The notes below the pieces were generated by a model. It searched no databases. It saw only the letters and a program-made list of their open reading frames with translations, and was not told the origin of the DNA. A program made the position numbers and the translations under genes. From NCBI GenBank assembly GCA_051530055.1, contig CM121341.1, forward strand, positions 14,632,001 through 14,696,000: a stretch of 64,000 bases of DNA. Direction: 5' to 3'. The stretch is from Neoechinorhynchus agilis (Eukaryota > Acanthocephala). Of the stretch, positions 33,223-44,116 are shown one piece after another; position 1 is the first letter of the stretch, and every line of letters begins with the position of its first letter.

Positions 33223-34727
33223 TTAAAGATTTAGAAGTAGAAGCGCGTTAAAGAGCAAACCGTTGTGTTCCATGGAGCCAATCTTAACCACAGTGGGATA
33301 AATCCCTTATAAAGAGCAAGGTATCCTTCGTTTTTGACGGTCTGTGAAAAAACGAACCATGATTCCTTATACAAGGATTTTAAATTCTTGCCTGCTTTAC
33401 GCAATCCCATCCGTTCTTATAGATGATGGTCTTAGCGGCGTCAGTGGAGGAAACGAACTTTCTTTGGTTCATCAAACGAGTCTTATGATCCCAGTTTCAA
33501 AGTCAGCAAGCATTTCAAAGTTTTCTTACCCTTATTACATCAATGGGATTCGTTGCAATTGTGCCTGCTAAACCAGCTACGACACTAGCCCTAAATGCAC
33601 AACCGTCTCTAATTCTGAAGTAATCAAATCAATCTAACCAAAAATGAGTAAAAATATTATCCTTGCCCAACTCTCTTCTCAAAATCATCCTTTTCGCCCA
33701 ATCGTAAACACCTAACTCAACTCCAGTCACTATTGCTCCTCGTTGAGTCGTCTGGACGGCTCCCTATAAAACTCGTTTTCTATTTAACCCGGAAACGTGA
33801 CTGCGAAGACAATACTCACTCGATATAAACCTCTAAAACGCTCCTTTTCGTAGATATCAACAAAATGCCTAACCATAGACTTCTTTTCGACTGTTTTGGA
33901 CGCCGCTTGTAGCCGAACCTGTACAAGTAAACCAAGTTACAAGAAAGTTCTGAATATTTGTTTGAATATCGAAATCGAGTCTCGCGCTCTTGGTAATAAG
34001 TCAAAAATGTTTTTGAGACTTTTTGGTTCATATTTCAGAAACAGCGCCTTTGGATACGGTACAGTTTCGATCCATATACACCTCAGAATTTTTCTTATTG
34101 TAATTCACAGGTTAAGATCGTATATTTAGATAAAATTATGATATGATTCGGGAATAAAACGGAAGTTCGTTTAAAAATAAGCGAGAATTTATGGATCAAG
34201 ATACGTATTTGAGCGACTTCGGCACTTACTTTGAGCACATCGGTTGGATTAGCGATGCATCCAGCGCATCCGCCTGCGCACATTCCCGACAGGATTGCAG
34301 TAAACAGCGTATGTTCTTTAAAGACAAAGAAACATTATACAAAATATAAAATGGACAAACGCTGATTTTCTCCCACGAAAATTCGTCCAAAGAAATTATA
34401 GAAGCCCATTTTTAAAGTTCCATAAGTCGCTTGTCTTAAAACAGCAGGGGAAAGGCCGTTGTATAAAGCTCTTGGTCCCTCTTCTCGAGAGATTGTTACG
34501 AATGCATGAAGCATTCCTCGATATTTCAATGTAGTCAAATTCGCATCAATGATTTGACCTTGTAATTGCAACCTTGTCTTTGTGAGATCGAATGGAAATG
34601 ATACTAAAAGGTGATGGCTTTTAAGTTAAATCGACGTTTTTATAATTACGAGACCTAGCTCTGCGGTTATTGAAGCCACACCACCCCATACAAACGGTTT
34701 CCATCTTGGGTGTTCAGATTGGGTCAT
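33223..34727 (-). CDS. Mitochondrial carrier of the SLC25A14/A30 (UCP5/KMCP1) type
   Basis: Inner-membrane carrier with three repeats, each bearing PX(D/E)XX(K/R): [24 protein letters not shown] and TNPIDVV. Family-specific sequence includes [16 protein letters not shown] at the N-terminus, [58 protein letters not shown] and [13 protein letters not shown] at the end. These match SLC25A14/SLC25A30 best. Those carriers are reported to move anions such as sulfate, thiosulfate or dicarboxylates. The gene has at least six small exons. The ATG (34727) lies 2 nt after a TTTCCTTTTCAG acceptor, which suggests a trans-spliced leader or a leader intron. A second carrier gene of a different subfamily lies at 37798. 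Confidence 0.85.
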
Positions 34728-37700
34728 TTCTGAAAAGGAAACAGCGATACAGTACTTAGAGAAGTCTTGTACAAAGAGAGGGGATGAGTGAACAGAGAAA
34801 CTACGTAAGGTTTTTCTGTAGTAGACGACGTGTAAAGCTTATAAAGTGGATGAAGAACATGTCATCCAGTCACTGGTTCGTTTTTTATATTGCGGTTATC
34901 GTTACTTAAATACAAAAAAAAGTTAGACACACTTGATCATTTTTGCAGGGCTGTCGGAACCTAGTGGTTAGGTGAGCTTTTGATTTTTTCATAGACTTTC
35001 CCCATTCATAAATATTCCTTAAAAAGTTTTCAAAGGTAATTAAAATAATTTGTAGATACTTAAGGATAAGGGTTATTTTCAGTCTATAATGGATCTTATG
35101 ATCGCCATTCGGATCGACGAATTGTTCTCAACAAGCGTATCATCTAGACAGAATTAAAAACCAGGAAAAAGATATCGACATTGTAAGACAAAAAGATTAG
35201 CGATAATCTTGGAAACATTGCTCTTCCGTCAAAGACGTTCAACATAATCGCGATCCATCGCGCTTTTGCATATGATTACGACAAATATTCTTTTACCCAT
35301 AAATCGTTGTCTTGATAAGTTCGCAAAATGCCTATGGCGCTCCGGTATTCATAGTAATTCAGATACCGATTACGTATAAAGATCTAAGTAGCTAATATTA
35401 GAGATCCCATTTAAATTTATACAAACGCATTTACTGTTTACGGTTTTTGTGATAATTCATCGTGGTTTTAAAATTCACCCTGCCATGCTACAGAGTTTTC
35501 ATCGATGGGATTCAATCGTTGATCAATTGTGAAATGCTGAATTTCCACAAACCTTAACAGTCAATCACTCTAACATCTAATTTGATGTTTCGATATCGGT
35601 TAAAATGGGCTTGAAACAAAAGAAACAATACTGAACCATTGATCTTATAACGTCAATGGTAACGATTTAAATTAAGCAATTCCCCAAAAATGTGATGTGT
35701 TTAAAGAGGAATCCTGGTAATTTCGTGGCAGACAGGAAAGATCGTTTATAGCTGAGACACAAGAGATGATCAACAAAACACCTTCGAAAAAGGACGAAAC
35801 TTGATGCGATACAAATAATGACTATTCTGAACACGATGGATAATAAAAATATGGAGCTTACTCGATTTCTCGATAGCGATACTAAAGAGCCAGAGGCACA
35901 AAAATGTCGAAATGGAATTCGTGAATTTAAACCTAATTAAGATTGCCAAAAATAAATGAGTATCTGTACTCATTACGAGAACTGCTTACAGTATTCAATA
36001 TTTATGTTTTACTTTAATTTCAAAACTGTATTTTCGTGTCCTAAAGTCGTTTATTATGCCGCGGAAATAATGTGGAGATAAATATCGATCGAAACATCGT
36101 GGTAATTTGTTTTAGTGATGCATTCTGGATAGACCACTTTTAAACCCGAAAATGCTCTTTCATTCTCTACATATAACAAAAATCTCCTATTTTCGGTCGA
36201 ACCCATTCTGCAAAAATTGAACGCCGATTTATAAGTTTCCTTATTTCTAGTTCTGAGCGCAGGCAAAACAGATTCCTGTTATGCTCCGCAAAATTCTGAT
36301 CTAATTTTTTAAAGCTCTCTCGCAATCCTATCGCCCCCTTAACGGTGTTCAGGATCCGAAAAATGGCATTTAAGAAAATCTAAGAACTGCGGATAAATTA
36401 CTTTTCGAGCAAATATCATCAATTTGGTATTATAAGTAATGACTAAGAAAATCATTTGGCCGTTTGCCTTACTTTTGAATCCAGGGGACCAAATATAAAA
36501 TCTTTCAATGAACACCAATAAAAAAGAGATTCAAATCGCATTCTTTGGCGTTGGTGCGATTTCGCCGATTTAAAAGTACTGTAAAAATTTGCGAAATTCA
36601 AATTATGATAACATTCATTTCAGTATTTTTAAATTTAATTCTAGGTAATCATTAAAACAATCTTAGAAAAAAATGAATTTTTTTATTATTTCTTAGTTCG
36701 ATCACTAAATGTTTAACCGAAGATACAACCACTTATTGAAAAAACACTAACAACATCCATTTAGTGTTTTAGAATCATTAGTTCTCCAATATCGAACTTC
36801 ATTCGTCAGTGACGCGAACCACCATTATTTCTATAGTGAACGCTCTTCATCGAGATTCTCGTTAACGATCTACACAATGTGGAAAAGACATGAAAATTGA
36901 ATCACTTTAAAAAACAGTCACCATGATGCTGTCAAAATAATCGGAACTAAAGTGCAAGGATACTTTCAGCGGAGCTAAGAAACTGAATAGTAGAAATCAT
37001 CCATCACCACTTTTTCATCTGAAACAAACGAACGCGTGCAGTTTTATTGGCTTATAGTCGTAAATGCGCGAATGATCACGCAAATGTTCCATATATTTCT
37101 TCCGTAGAAACCGTCGGTCCGTGACCCATTTAAGCACCTTCTTTTGTCGCCTGTTCGTTGACGTTTAGACTTGACACGCGATCTCAAATGGTCTTTCCGG
37201 CATTCAAGTTATCTATGTTTTTGATTGGCGTTGGTGGCTTTGTTTAAGAATTTGATTTTTTACAACTTGCCTTTCCAATGTCCATCAGACTATCACATCT
37301 GAATGAAAGCTTTAATTCTTCGAAGAATTCGCCAACTTATGTTAATATCCCAAATGCATTGTTTTTGGACATTTTTACGAAAATAAGAGGGACAAAGGCT
37401 TGCGTTCTAAATTCTTAACCAGGATTAAAAATAATATCAAGCTGTTTTTATAAAAGGTACGGAAACTTGAGTTTTGTTTCCTCTAAGATTCAATAAAAAT
37501 TTTAAAAATTCGCCTCTTTTTTCACGGCGGAAAAAAATTGAAATAATTCATAAGATCCGATGTTTTGGCACAATATTGTACCTTTATCAAGTTTGTTTGG
37601 AAGTTTTTACTCCGCCATAAAAAAACATAATTCAATCTTCAAACTTTAGTCTATTTTATTCAATATTTCCAATTTTAAACTAATTCAGCATACTCAATGA

Positions 37701-37797
37701 TCCATTGACTAATGGAGGAAAATATTTACCGATAATTCGCGAAAGTGTATTGTGAAGCGTTTCAGTGTACGGACATTTTGATTTTGCAATTATAGAT
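34728..37797. other. Three-kilobase gene-poor region
   Basis: No frame above 70 codons looks like a protein. At about 34955-34985 GGAACCTAGTGGTTAGGTGAGC resembles a tRNA A-box (GTGGTTAG) and could be the head of a tRNA-derived SINE, but I see no matching B-box nearby. The rest is AT-rich. Near 37524-37621 lies a hairpin element described separately. Confidence 0.35.
37524..37621. repeat. Hairpin repeat with hammerhead-like core
   Basis: GGCGGA at the left and TCCGCC at the right bracket a unit whose minus strand reads CTTGATAAAGGTACAATATT then GTGCCAAAACATCGG. GGTAC/GTGCC is an imperfect stem between GATAA and (C/A)AAA. The sequence closely resembles that at 57790-57850, where the core is better kept. 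Confidence 0.5.
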
Positions 37798-38850
37798 ATG
37801 GCTGATGATAAAAAGCCGTTAAAAGCACCTCCCGGTGTGCATTTAATAGCTGGCAGGTGAGTTACTATTCTGGAGATTTAATAATTGAATTTTCAATGAA
37901 AAAACCCAGTTCAGCGGCTCTAATTGCCTGCCTCACTGTCAGCCCTCTGGATGTTGTAAAGACTCGAATGCAATCGTCCGACAAATTAGGTCTTCCTCCA
38001 CTCAATGGTCGCCGTTCGAATTCAATAGTCAAAAGCGTAGTGTGTGTCCGTGAGTCACCAACGTGAGCACTCTCTTATCCTTTGCCCTAGGCATGTTTTT
38101 CGAAATGAAGGACTGCGAGCTTTATTTAAAGGAGTTATACCCACAATAGGCGGTATGATGCCTTCTAGGGCGATATATTTCCATTGTTATGCCAACACAA
38201 AGGACTATATTGGAAGCCAATCTACCGGGAGTCCATTGACGGATGGCGTGTCGTCTCTATTGGCCGGGGTCACGACTTCAACATGCGTCGCACCTTTATG
38301 GTTCATTCGGACTCGTCTACAATTGGCCGAAGGTCGTCGGACGATCAGTGAAGTTGTCTCGGACACTTACCGCAAAGAAGGAATTCGTGCTTTCTATCGA
38401 GGATTATTGGCGAGTTACTGTGGATCACTAGAAACCGTAACCTTTTTCGTTCTTTATGAAGATTGGAAAAGGGCTCTACGTCGTCATAGACCAATTGAAC
38501 ATCAAAACGATTTTAGTCTTTTTGAAACTCTGTCCGCATCGATAACATGTAGTGAAGCGTTGCTGTCATGTTAAACCTAAAACGACAGCCACGACTCCAA
38601 TAAAGCCACGGCTTCTGCTTTATTCTATCCACATGAAGTAGTGCGGACGCGGCAACGGCAAGTAAATGGCCCATACAAAGGTATCGTACAAACTTTAAAA
38701 TTGATTTTAAAGAACGAAGGATATTTCGCTTTATATTCTGGATTTAAGACCAGTATTGTGAGGCAGATACCAAGTACCGCTATAACAATGAGTGTCTATG
38801 AGTTCATTGTTAAAGCCCTCAGCCCCTCGTCCAAGAAGGAAAGTGTATGA
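37798..38850 (+). CDS. Mitochondrial carrier of the SLC25A33/A36 (pyrimidine nucleotide) type
   Basis: The SLC25A33/36 and yeast Rim2 group exchange pyrimidine nucleotides across the inner mitochondrial membrane. The three carrier signatures are VSPLDVVKTRMQSS, VAPLWFIRTRLQLAEG and FYPHEVVRTRQRQ. The Trp in the second (PLWFIRTR) and the PHEVVRTR in the third are typical of this subfamily. Other matches are RNEGLRALFKGVIPTIGGMM, PSRAIYFHCYANTKDYIGS, YRKEGIRAFYRGLLASYCGS and VRQIPSTAITMSVYEFIV. Exons are separated by introns of about 50-60 nt, for example 37857-37909, one near 38050-38090 and one near 38548-38605. The ATG at 37798 lies 2 nt after a TTGCAATTATAG acceptor. The length of about 300 residues fits the family. 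Confidence 0.85.
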
Positions 38851-39144
38851 ATTTTGTTAGGTTGGTATAAAAGTTAAAACGGCATATTTTTTGATGAAAA
38901 TAAAATTTAATCGCCAAGTCTGAATACGCTCTATTGTTTGTTGAAAAGTTTTAAATTAGTTCTAATTTGCGAATGCTTAATTGTTTTATCGATAATCGAA
39001 TAAAAAAAATTTCATTTTTGCACAAAGTCTACCTTTTATATCTATTGCTAATCTTTGACATATAAAAACTTGCTATTATATAAAGAAAAATTAAGCTTAT
39101 TAGGGAATGTGTTTTGCTCTTAAACTATGATAGGTTTCAAAAGT

Positions 39145-40407
39145 TTATTCGACGGCATTCCAATCAGAAAGATCGCTGAAAAATTCATTCCAAATTATCC
39201 CTTTTACACGCGTGACTAGAATAAAATCGTATATTGCAAATTCGTTTGAACAATCGAACGTTTTCGCAAAGTGAAATGCTACATTGGCGTTTGATTTAAC
39301 AACACCGGACACATAGTGTCCTAGTCTGCCATAATCCAACTAATAATCCAGTTTATCCAATAGTGGGCATGCTTCCTTCCTGTCCGAAAACCTTTGATCT
39401 TCAAAATAATCCCTGAGTTGATTTTGATGATATGTAATGTCTTTGGCACCCATTCGACACCCATTGACTGTTATACCTTCGCCGAGATAAATCGCGATTA
39501 CACTGGTTAGAATTCCTGATTTCAAACGCGTTGCCAGTGGAACGCCTCGGAAACATACTGATTTCAGCTTAGGAAAGTTTTTTAAGACTACAATCGATTC
39601 CCAATCGTCGACGTTCGTATTATTGAACGAGATCTTTTTAAGCTGTGTAAAAATGTTCTGACACATTCCAATAGCCATTTGATCAATTCGGCTAATCGGG
39701 TTATTGGCGAGAATTAGCTCTTTCATGTTGGGAAAAGCTCGTCCGAGTTTTCTTACTTGTTCGCCAGATTGAACTAAATTGTCGCATAAGTTCAATACTT
39801 CGAGTTTTTTATGCTGGAATGTATCTGAAACATCGATTTCTTGAATACCATTCATGCTTAAACTCAGTTCAGTAACATTTGGAAGGCGTTGAAGGACAGA
39901 TTGAATGGGTTTAAATGTCTTAAGATTCATTGAGTTTAAACAAAGGTAAGAAAGTGGTCTCCACGTGTATAGATCGTATTCAGTGTCGTCTATTTTCGAA
40001 CCAAGTTGATTTCCAGTGAGATCCATTTGTCTAAGATAAGGCATACAATCAAGAAGCTGAAATACAATTTTCCAATCTTTTATTTTATTTCTCTGGAGAG
40101 TTAATGTGGTTACTCGTTTGCACGTTTCTTTTATATATTCAAGCGATCCGAGTTCACAAATGCGATAGTCGTCGAGAGATAGCGAAAATGATGCCGATAT
40201 GCGACCATCGGCCATTCGCTGTGGCGAATTCTCCTGTAGAACAAAATGTATATTTTGATTTCTGGCATGAATGAGATCATCTTCGATTGTGTCATAGCGA
40301 TCGATAAAAGCCTCTACAAATGTACGATCACGGTGTTCTAGGGGTAGATCAAGCGGAGAATCTACTTGATCAACGATATTGGTGTTCGTGGTAATGTGTT
40401 TCGACAT
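39145..40407 (-). CDS. TBCEL: Tubulin cofactor E-like LRR protein (TBCEL)
   Basis: TBCEL resembles tubulin-folding cofactor E but lacks the CAP-Gly domain, and it destabilises tubulin. The protein opens without a CAP-Gly, then has LRRs with the family pattern: RVTTLTLQRNKIKDWKIVF, LPNVTELSLSMNGIQEID, FPNMKELILANNPIS, then ISFNNTNVDDWESIVVLKNF. The block PKLKSVCFRGVPLATRL follows, as in TBCE/TBCEL. After residue 355 the frame meets TAG (39340-39342) and resumes at once with DYGRLGHYVSGVVKSNANVA, which resembles the inter-domain region of the family. Around the stop, TGGATTAT is repeated 12 nt apart, so a small tandem duplication probably made it. The ATG (40407) directly follows a CTTTTTGTAG acceptor, 53 nt after the B9D1 stop, which suggests an operon. 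Confidence 0.75.
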
Positions 40408-40460
40408 CTACAAAAAGAGAATTCAGACGGAAGATGTAAATATTAGAAATAGTTAAATGC

Positions 40461-41815
40461 TTAATGGTAGAATCCAAGTCGCTTAAAATCACGCGTTATA
40501 ACGTTGACTACAATCTTTATGTTTCCCTCAGATCGTGTGCTTAGTTTGTGAAAATCTTCAGAGGTTTCGTCGGGGTTCAAAATTTTTATTCCACCTCCCA
40601 TTACACGTCTTCTTATTTCGTCAAACGTTCTTCCTGTAGCTTCAAAAAGGTCAACATGTCCAGTTTTGACAGGGGTCAATTTCGTAGAAGTTTGTGGAAC
40701 GGCAAAATCTGTCTTTAAAAGTTCATCTCTCACTTTTAAGGAAATAGGGGAAATCATTACGCGTTTTAAAATTAACGCAATTTTAGCATATGGAAAATTT
40801 GCTTGTGATTTTTCTAAAGCACATAAATTTTAAAAGCGGTTGTGATATTTCAAAAGATTTGAGTCTTGTCTTTGTCCTAATAATATCATTTTCCATCATA
40901 TAGTTCTGAAAAGATAATGCTTACTTAATTAATCAACGACATTTATATTTAAGAAAACTTTAAATTAGTGCCTTAAAAAAGGGTTAATAAAGGAAGTTCG
41001 GTCTGTGAAGAAAAAATAATACCGTTCGCTAAATAGCACCAAACAAATCTGAGTCGTTAAAATTTCTTCATTTTATAAAATCACCTTACTGCAACGAGTA
41101 AAATACAGAAATTTTTACACTTGCTGGACAAGTCGACCTTCAAATTTCTCGAATTTGGGAACCTTCGAAGCTTTTACGGGTATCCACGTGGGACATACGA
41201 TTTCATGATATCCTTCACTAGTTGGTAGATGTACACTGCAATATCCATGTGGAGCAAATTTTGATCCTCCGACATCACGATATATTTCCATGAAAAGTCT
41301 TGGCCATCCTTCGAAAGGTGATTCAAAGAAAGATTTAGTTGCGATTACCTTGAATGGTACTGGTAACGAAATGGAGATCAAATGGGCAATTCCACATCGC
41401 TACTTTTCGATTGAATGCTGGAAGATCTAAGTGAGTTTGTCCTTGAAGATTACCTTGAACGCAATTCCATTCGGGTCCTGAAGAAATGGAAAATGTTTAA
41501 TAAACAGTTGGATGAGCAGAAGAAAAGAAAACCTATTCCTCTCATGGGTTATGATAGAGAAAGAAATAATGTTTCGTTTACTGTTCGGGTGGAATTTCCG
41601 AACTCTCTTTCTCTCAATGATATTCTCCCTAAACGAACCCATAAGATTCTTGTACGACGATTTACTACGTTCAACAACTAAACAAGATGACGTGGACGAG
41701 ATAAATAGGGACCTGTTATTTACTGGCTTACGGGAACTTCAAAACCTGTGTACCGTGATTGGTCGCTTACCTGAACTGATCGACCATTTACAACATAAAT
41801 TATGATTCCCACAAA
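40461..41815 (-). CDS. B9D1: B9-domain transition-zone protein (B9D1-like)
   Basis: B9D1/MKSR-1 acts with B9D2, MKS1 and Tectonic proteins in the ciliary transition zone. Pieces in order: VVNGRSVQ (exon ending at 41770 before GTAAGC), an exon from about 41477 with GPEWNCVQG then NRKVAMWNCPFDLHFVTSTI, a 40-nt GT-AG intron, then GWPRLFMEIYRDVGGSK, GYCSVHLPTSEGYHEIVCPT and WIPVKASKVPKFEKF. The last exon (about 40757-40461) ends IKIVVNVITRDFKRLGFY, very like the B9D1 end (NVVTKDMRKLGY). The exon for the segment after VNGRSVQ and the exact start are not resolved. The plus-strand frames at 41415-41805 lie antisense to this gene and are not called. TBCEL follows 53 nt downstream on the same strand. 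Confidence 0.75.
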
Positions 41816-43135
41816 AATTGAACGCTGAATGAATCGAACCGAAAAAGTGCAGTTGAGCAGCAGTCATCTTTTTATGAACACAATGAAGTTTGAGGAAGCC
41901 AAATGCGCGATCGTTTGTAAGGCGTTGTGTTACTAATCGGAGAAATCGTGTAAGTTTTAGTGTTCGCGTGCCGATTAGCGTAATCTGGCGCATTGGAAGC
42001 CTACATTGAGTTGTTCTATTTCTAACTTGTATGATACCACCAGCACGTGCTCCAGATCTATTGAAAATGTCACACAGTTTCGCGAATATTGAGGTCTCCT
42101 CGTGTACAAACGATACCTAACGAAATGCACTTGATAGAGTATGGAGATAATAACACGATTAAAAAAAGAGATAAATTCACTATTCCTGAAGTGTGAGACC
42201 CATTGTTTAAAACTTCGATCATCGTTCCATATGATGAAATCTTGTCATCTTGACTGTAAAAGGACTTTTCAACTGAACTATGTGTTTAATCTTCAAAAAA
42301 GTGACTCATTTTCGAAATTTTTTTAGTTAAAATAACTATTGATGATACTTTGAACATTCAGAACGTTCAACTAAATTCAAGCAAACGTTTTCGATTGCAA
42401 GTAAAACACTAAGATCACAATGTTTTTCACAAATTAAACGCGTTTTAATTGTACTTCTGAAAGTTACAACGTTTCGCTATATTCTTGTGTTTATCTGAAT
42501 TTTTCAACTTCACTGATAGACATTGAATGATGTGCGTAAGATACTTTTATGCCCCAATGTTGTCGTTAATCAACCTTATGCGATGAGAATCGACAGGAAA
42601 AGTGTTCAATGGTTGATACTCGGTCATTGGTTCATTTAATGGGACATTTCAGTAATTGAAGTAAGTTTTTTTGAGAATTTAATTTCACCAATTAGTAGAT
42701 TGCCCATTGCATTGGAAATCAAATTCGATGCTGATTTTCGGTGCAATCTTTAAGCGTGGTAATTTTTTCAGAGAATCATCGAGACCATATACAGCTCAAT
42801 ATATCATTCTTTACCTCAAACTTAGTTCCGACTAATTCAAACTTGACCTCAAGCTAATAGTTTAAAAGTCTTAAATGCGCTTTAATATGAATTCTAAGAA
42901 ACGATATCTAAGTTTGCAACGCTCTTCGAGGATATTTTTACACAAGGCGAAGATGTATCAAACAATATAAAAAAGATTAAAATTGCAAGTATGTTTGATT
43001 TTGCTTTTTCAATACCAATCAAATAAAAACTTATACAGTTTGAAATATTTAGATGATCAATCTTTAAGTTTATTAGCATTAGTCCAAAAAAGAGTAGGAG
43101 CAAGGAGCGAAATATTTTAATACAATAATAACACG
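41816..43135. other. Region between B9D1 and LINE tail
   Basis: On the minus strand a frame stays open from about 42110 to 41739, through B9D1 exon 1 in another frame, and includes RSGARAGGIIQVRNRTTQCR. I cannot match it to a family, and it may be a 5' exon or chance. From 42130 to 43135 the sequence is AT-rich with nothing recognisable. Confidence 0.3.
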
Positions 43136-43139
43136 TTTA

Positions 43140-43330
43140 TTTCTTAATCCACAAAGAATAGGGCCCATGTACCTTTGGGTCCTCATGAACACTCGAGTTC
43201 TGATTTGTTAAATGAATGTGGCTGTTGATTTTGGAGTGGATTACGGGTTCGATCCGGTGGGAATATATTTCTATCAATCGATTAATGCTCAACGAGTTGA
43301 TTTTCGCACTGTTTTCAACATGTTTAACGA
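43140..43330 (-). mobile_element. CR1-like LINE 3' tail
   Basis: The reverse complement matches 13760-13965, including the conserved GTACCTTTGGGTCCTC-type end block. It is only a 3' tail, a typical 5'-truncated LINE insertion. A 67-codon plus frame at 43410-43613 beside it starts with a hydrophobic segment but is not supported otherwise. Confidence 0.6.
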
Positions 43331-44116
43331 ACTGACTTTTGGGTAAGTTTGAGTTTTAAAATGGAACATTATCTAACAGTTTGCTCGTGACTAATTTGTT
43401 TGTGGTCGCATGTTTCGATTAGTATTTTTTCATTGGATTGTGGCTTGCTTTCTGTTGGTGCAGAAAGTTGAGATAAACTATAGAAATGATCGCTATGAGT
43501 ATGATCAGTTCCAACGGAGAATACACCATAATAAAACGAAAATCTGTGCTTCTTACCAATGCATTTCAGATGACAAAGTGATCTTGGCACTTTCAAAGAA
43601 CTCAACTAATTGAGTGAAGATCTGATTAAATATCCTTTAAGATCGTATTATTAACATAAATTTTCAATGGGAACAAAAAACTCAAAATGGGTTGTGCATT
43701 TTGCAATAACAAGGACACACCAGAAATGTTTTTACATTGATTCCATCTTCAGTTGTACCTCAAATCGCTCTTTCGAGATTCCAGGTCACAGTCCATCCAG
43801 TGAGCGTAACAAAGGGTCCATCACCTTCATAAATAAGGATTCTTTAATCTTTCTGAATCAAAGGGGTAAAAATCCTATCACTAATTCAAGGTTCAGCTCT
43901 TTTCTTTAACAGAGGTGAACTTCGCAAAACGTCAAGTGCTTTGCTCATTCATGTGTAGTAGTCAGCATTCTCGTTTCCCGAATAAGTGGTTGTGACGAAT
44001 TGCTAGCTGACGACTTTGTATGCTGGTTGTTGGTCCCGTCTCCTTTGTCTCCCCCAGAACCCTGGTTCCTTTCCTACGCATACTTTCTCTATATAGAAAC
44101 ACAGAAACACTAGTAT
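43331..44116. other. Upstream region of KSR gene
   Basis: Contains a 67-codon plus frame (43410-43613) with a hydrophobic N-terminus, which could encode a small secreted peptide but matches nothing, and a mirror minus frame. No other gene is seen. Promoter sequence of the KSR gene is expected near 43950-44115. Confidence 0.3.

Noticed and set aside
34955-34985. Possible tRNA gene
   Set aside because: Only an A-box-like GTGGTTAG is present. There is no cloverleaf and no B-box at the right distance.
35770-36266. Two minus-strand frames of 67 and 70 codons in the gene-poor region
   Set aside because: No homology, no splice or promoter context, and a length expected by chance in AT-rich DNA.
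41415-41805. Two plus-strand frames of 88 and 97 codons that look protein-like (LFTGLRELQNLCTVIGRLPE)
   Set aside because: They lie antisense to B9D1 exons that match the family closely, and the two frames do not join by a clear intron. Treated as shadows.
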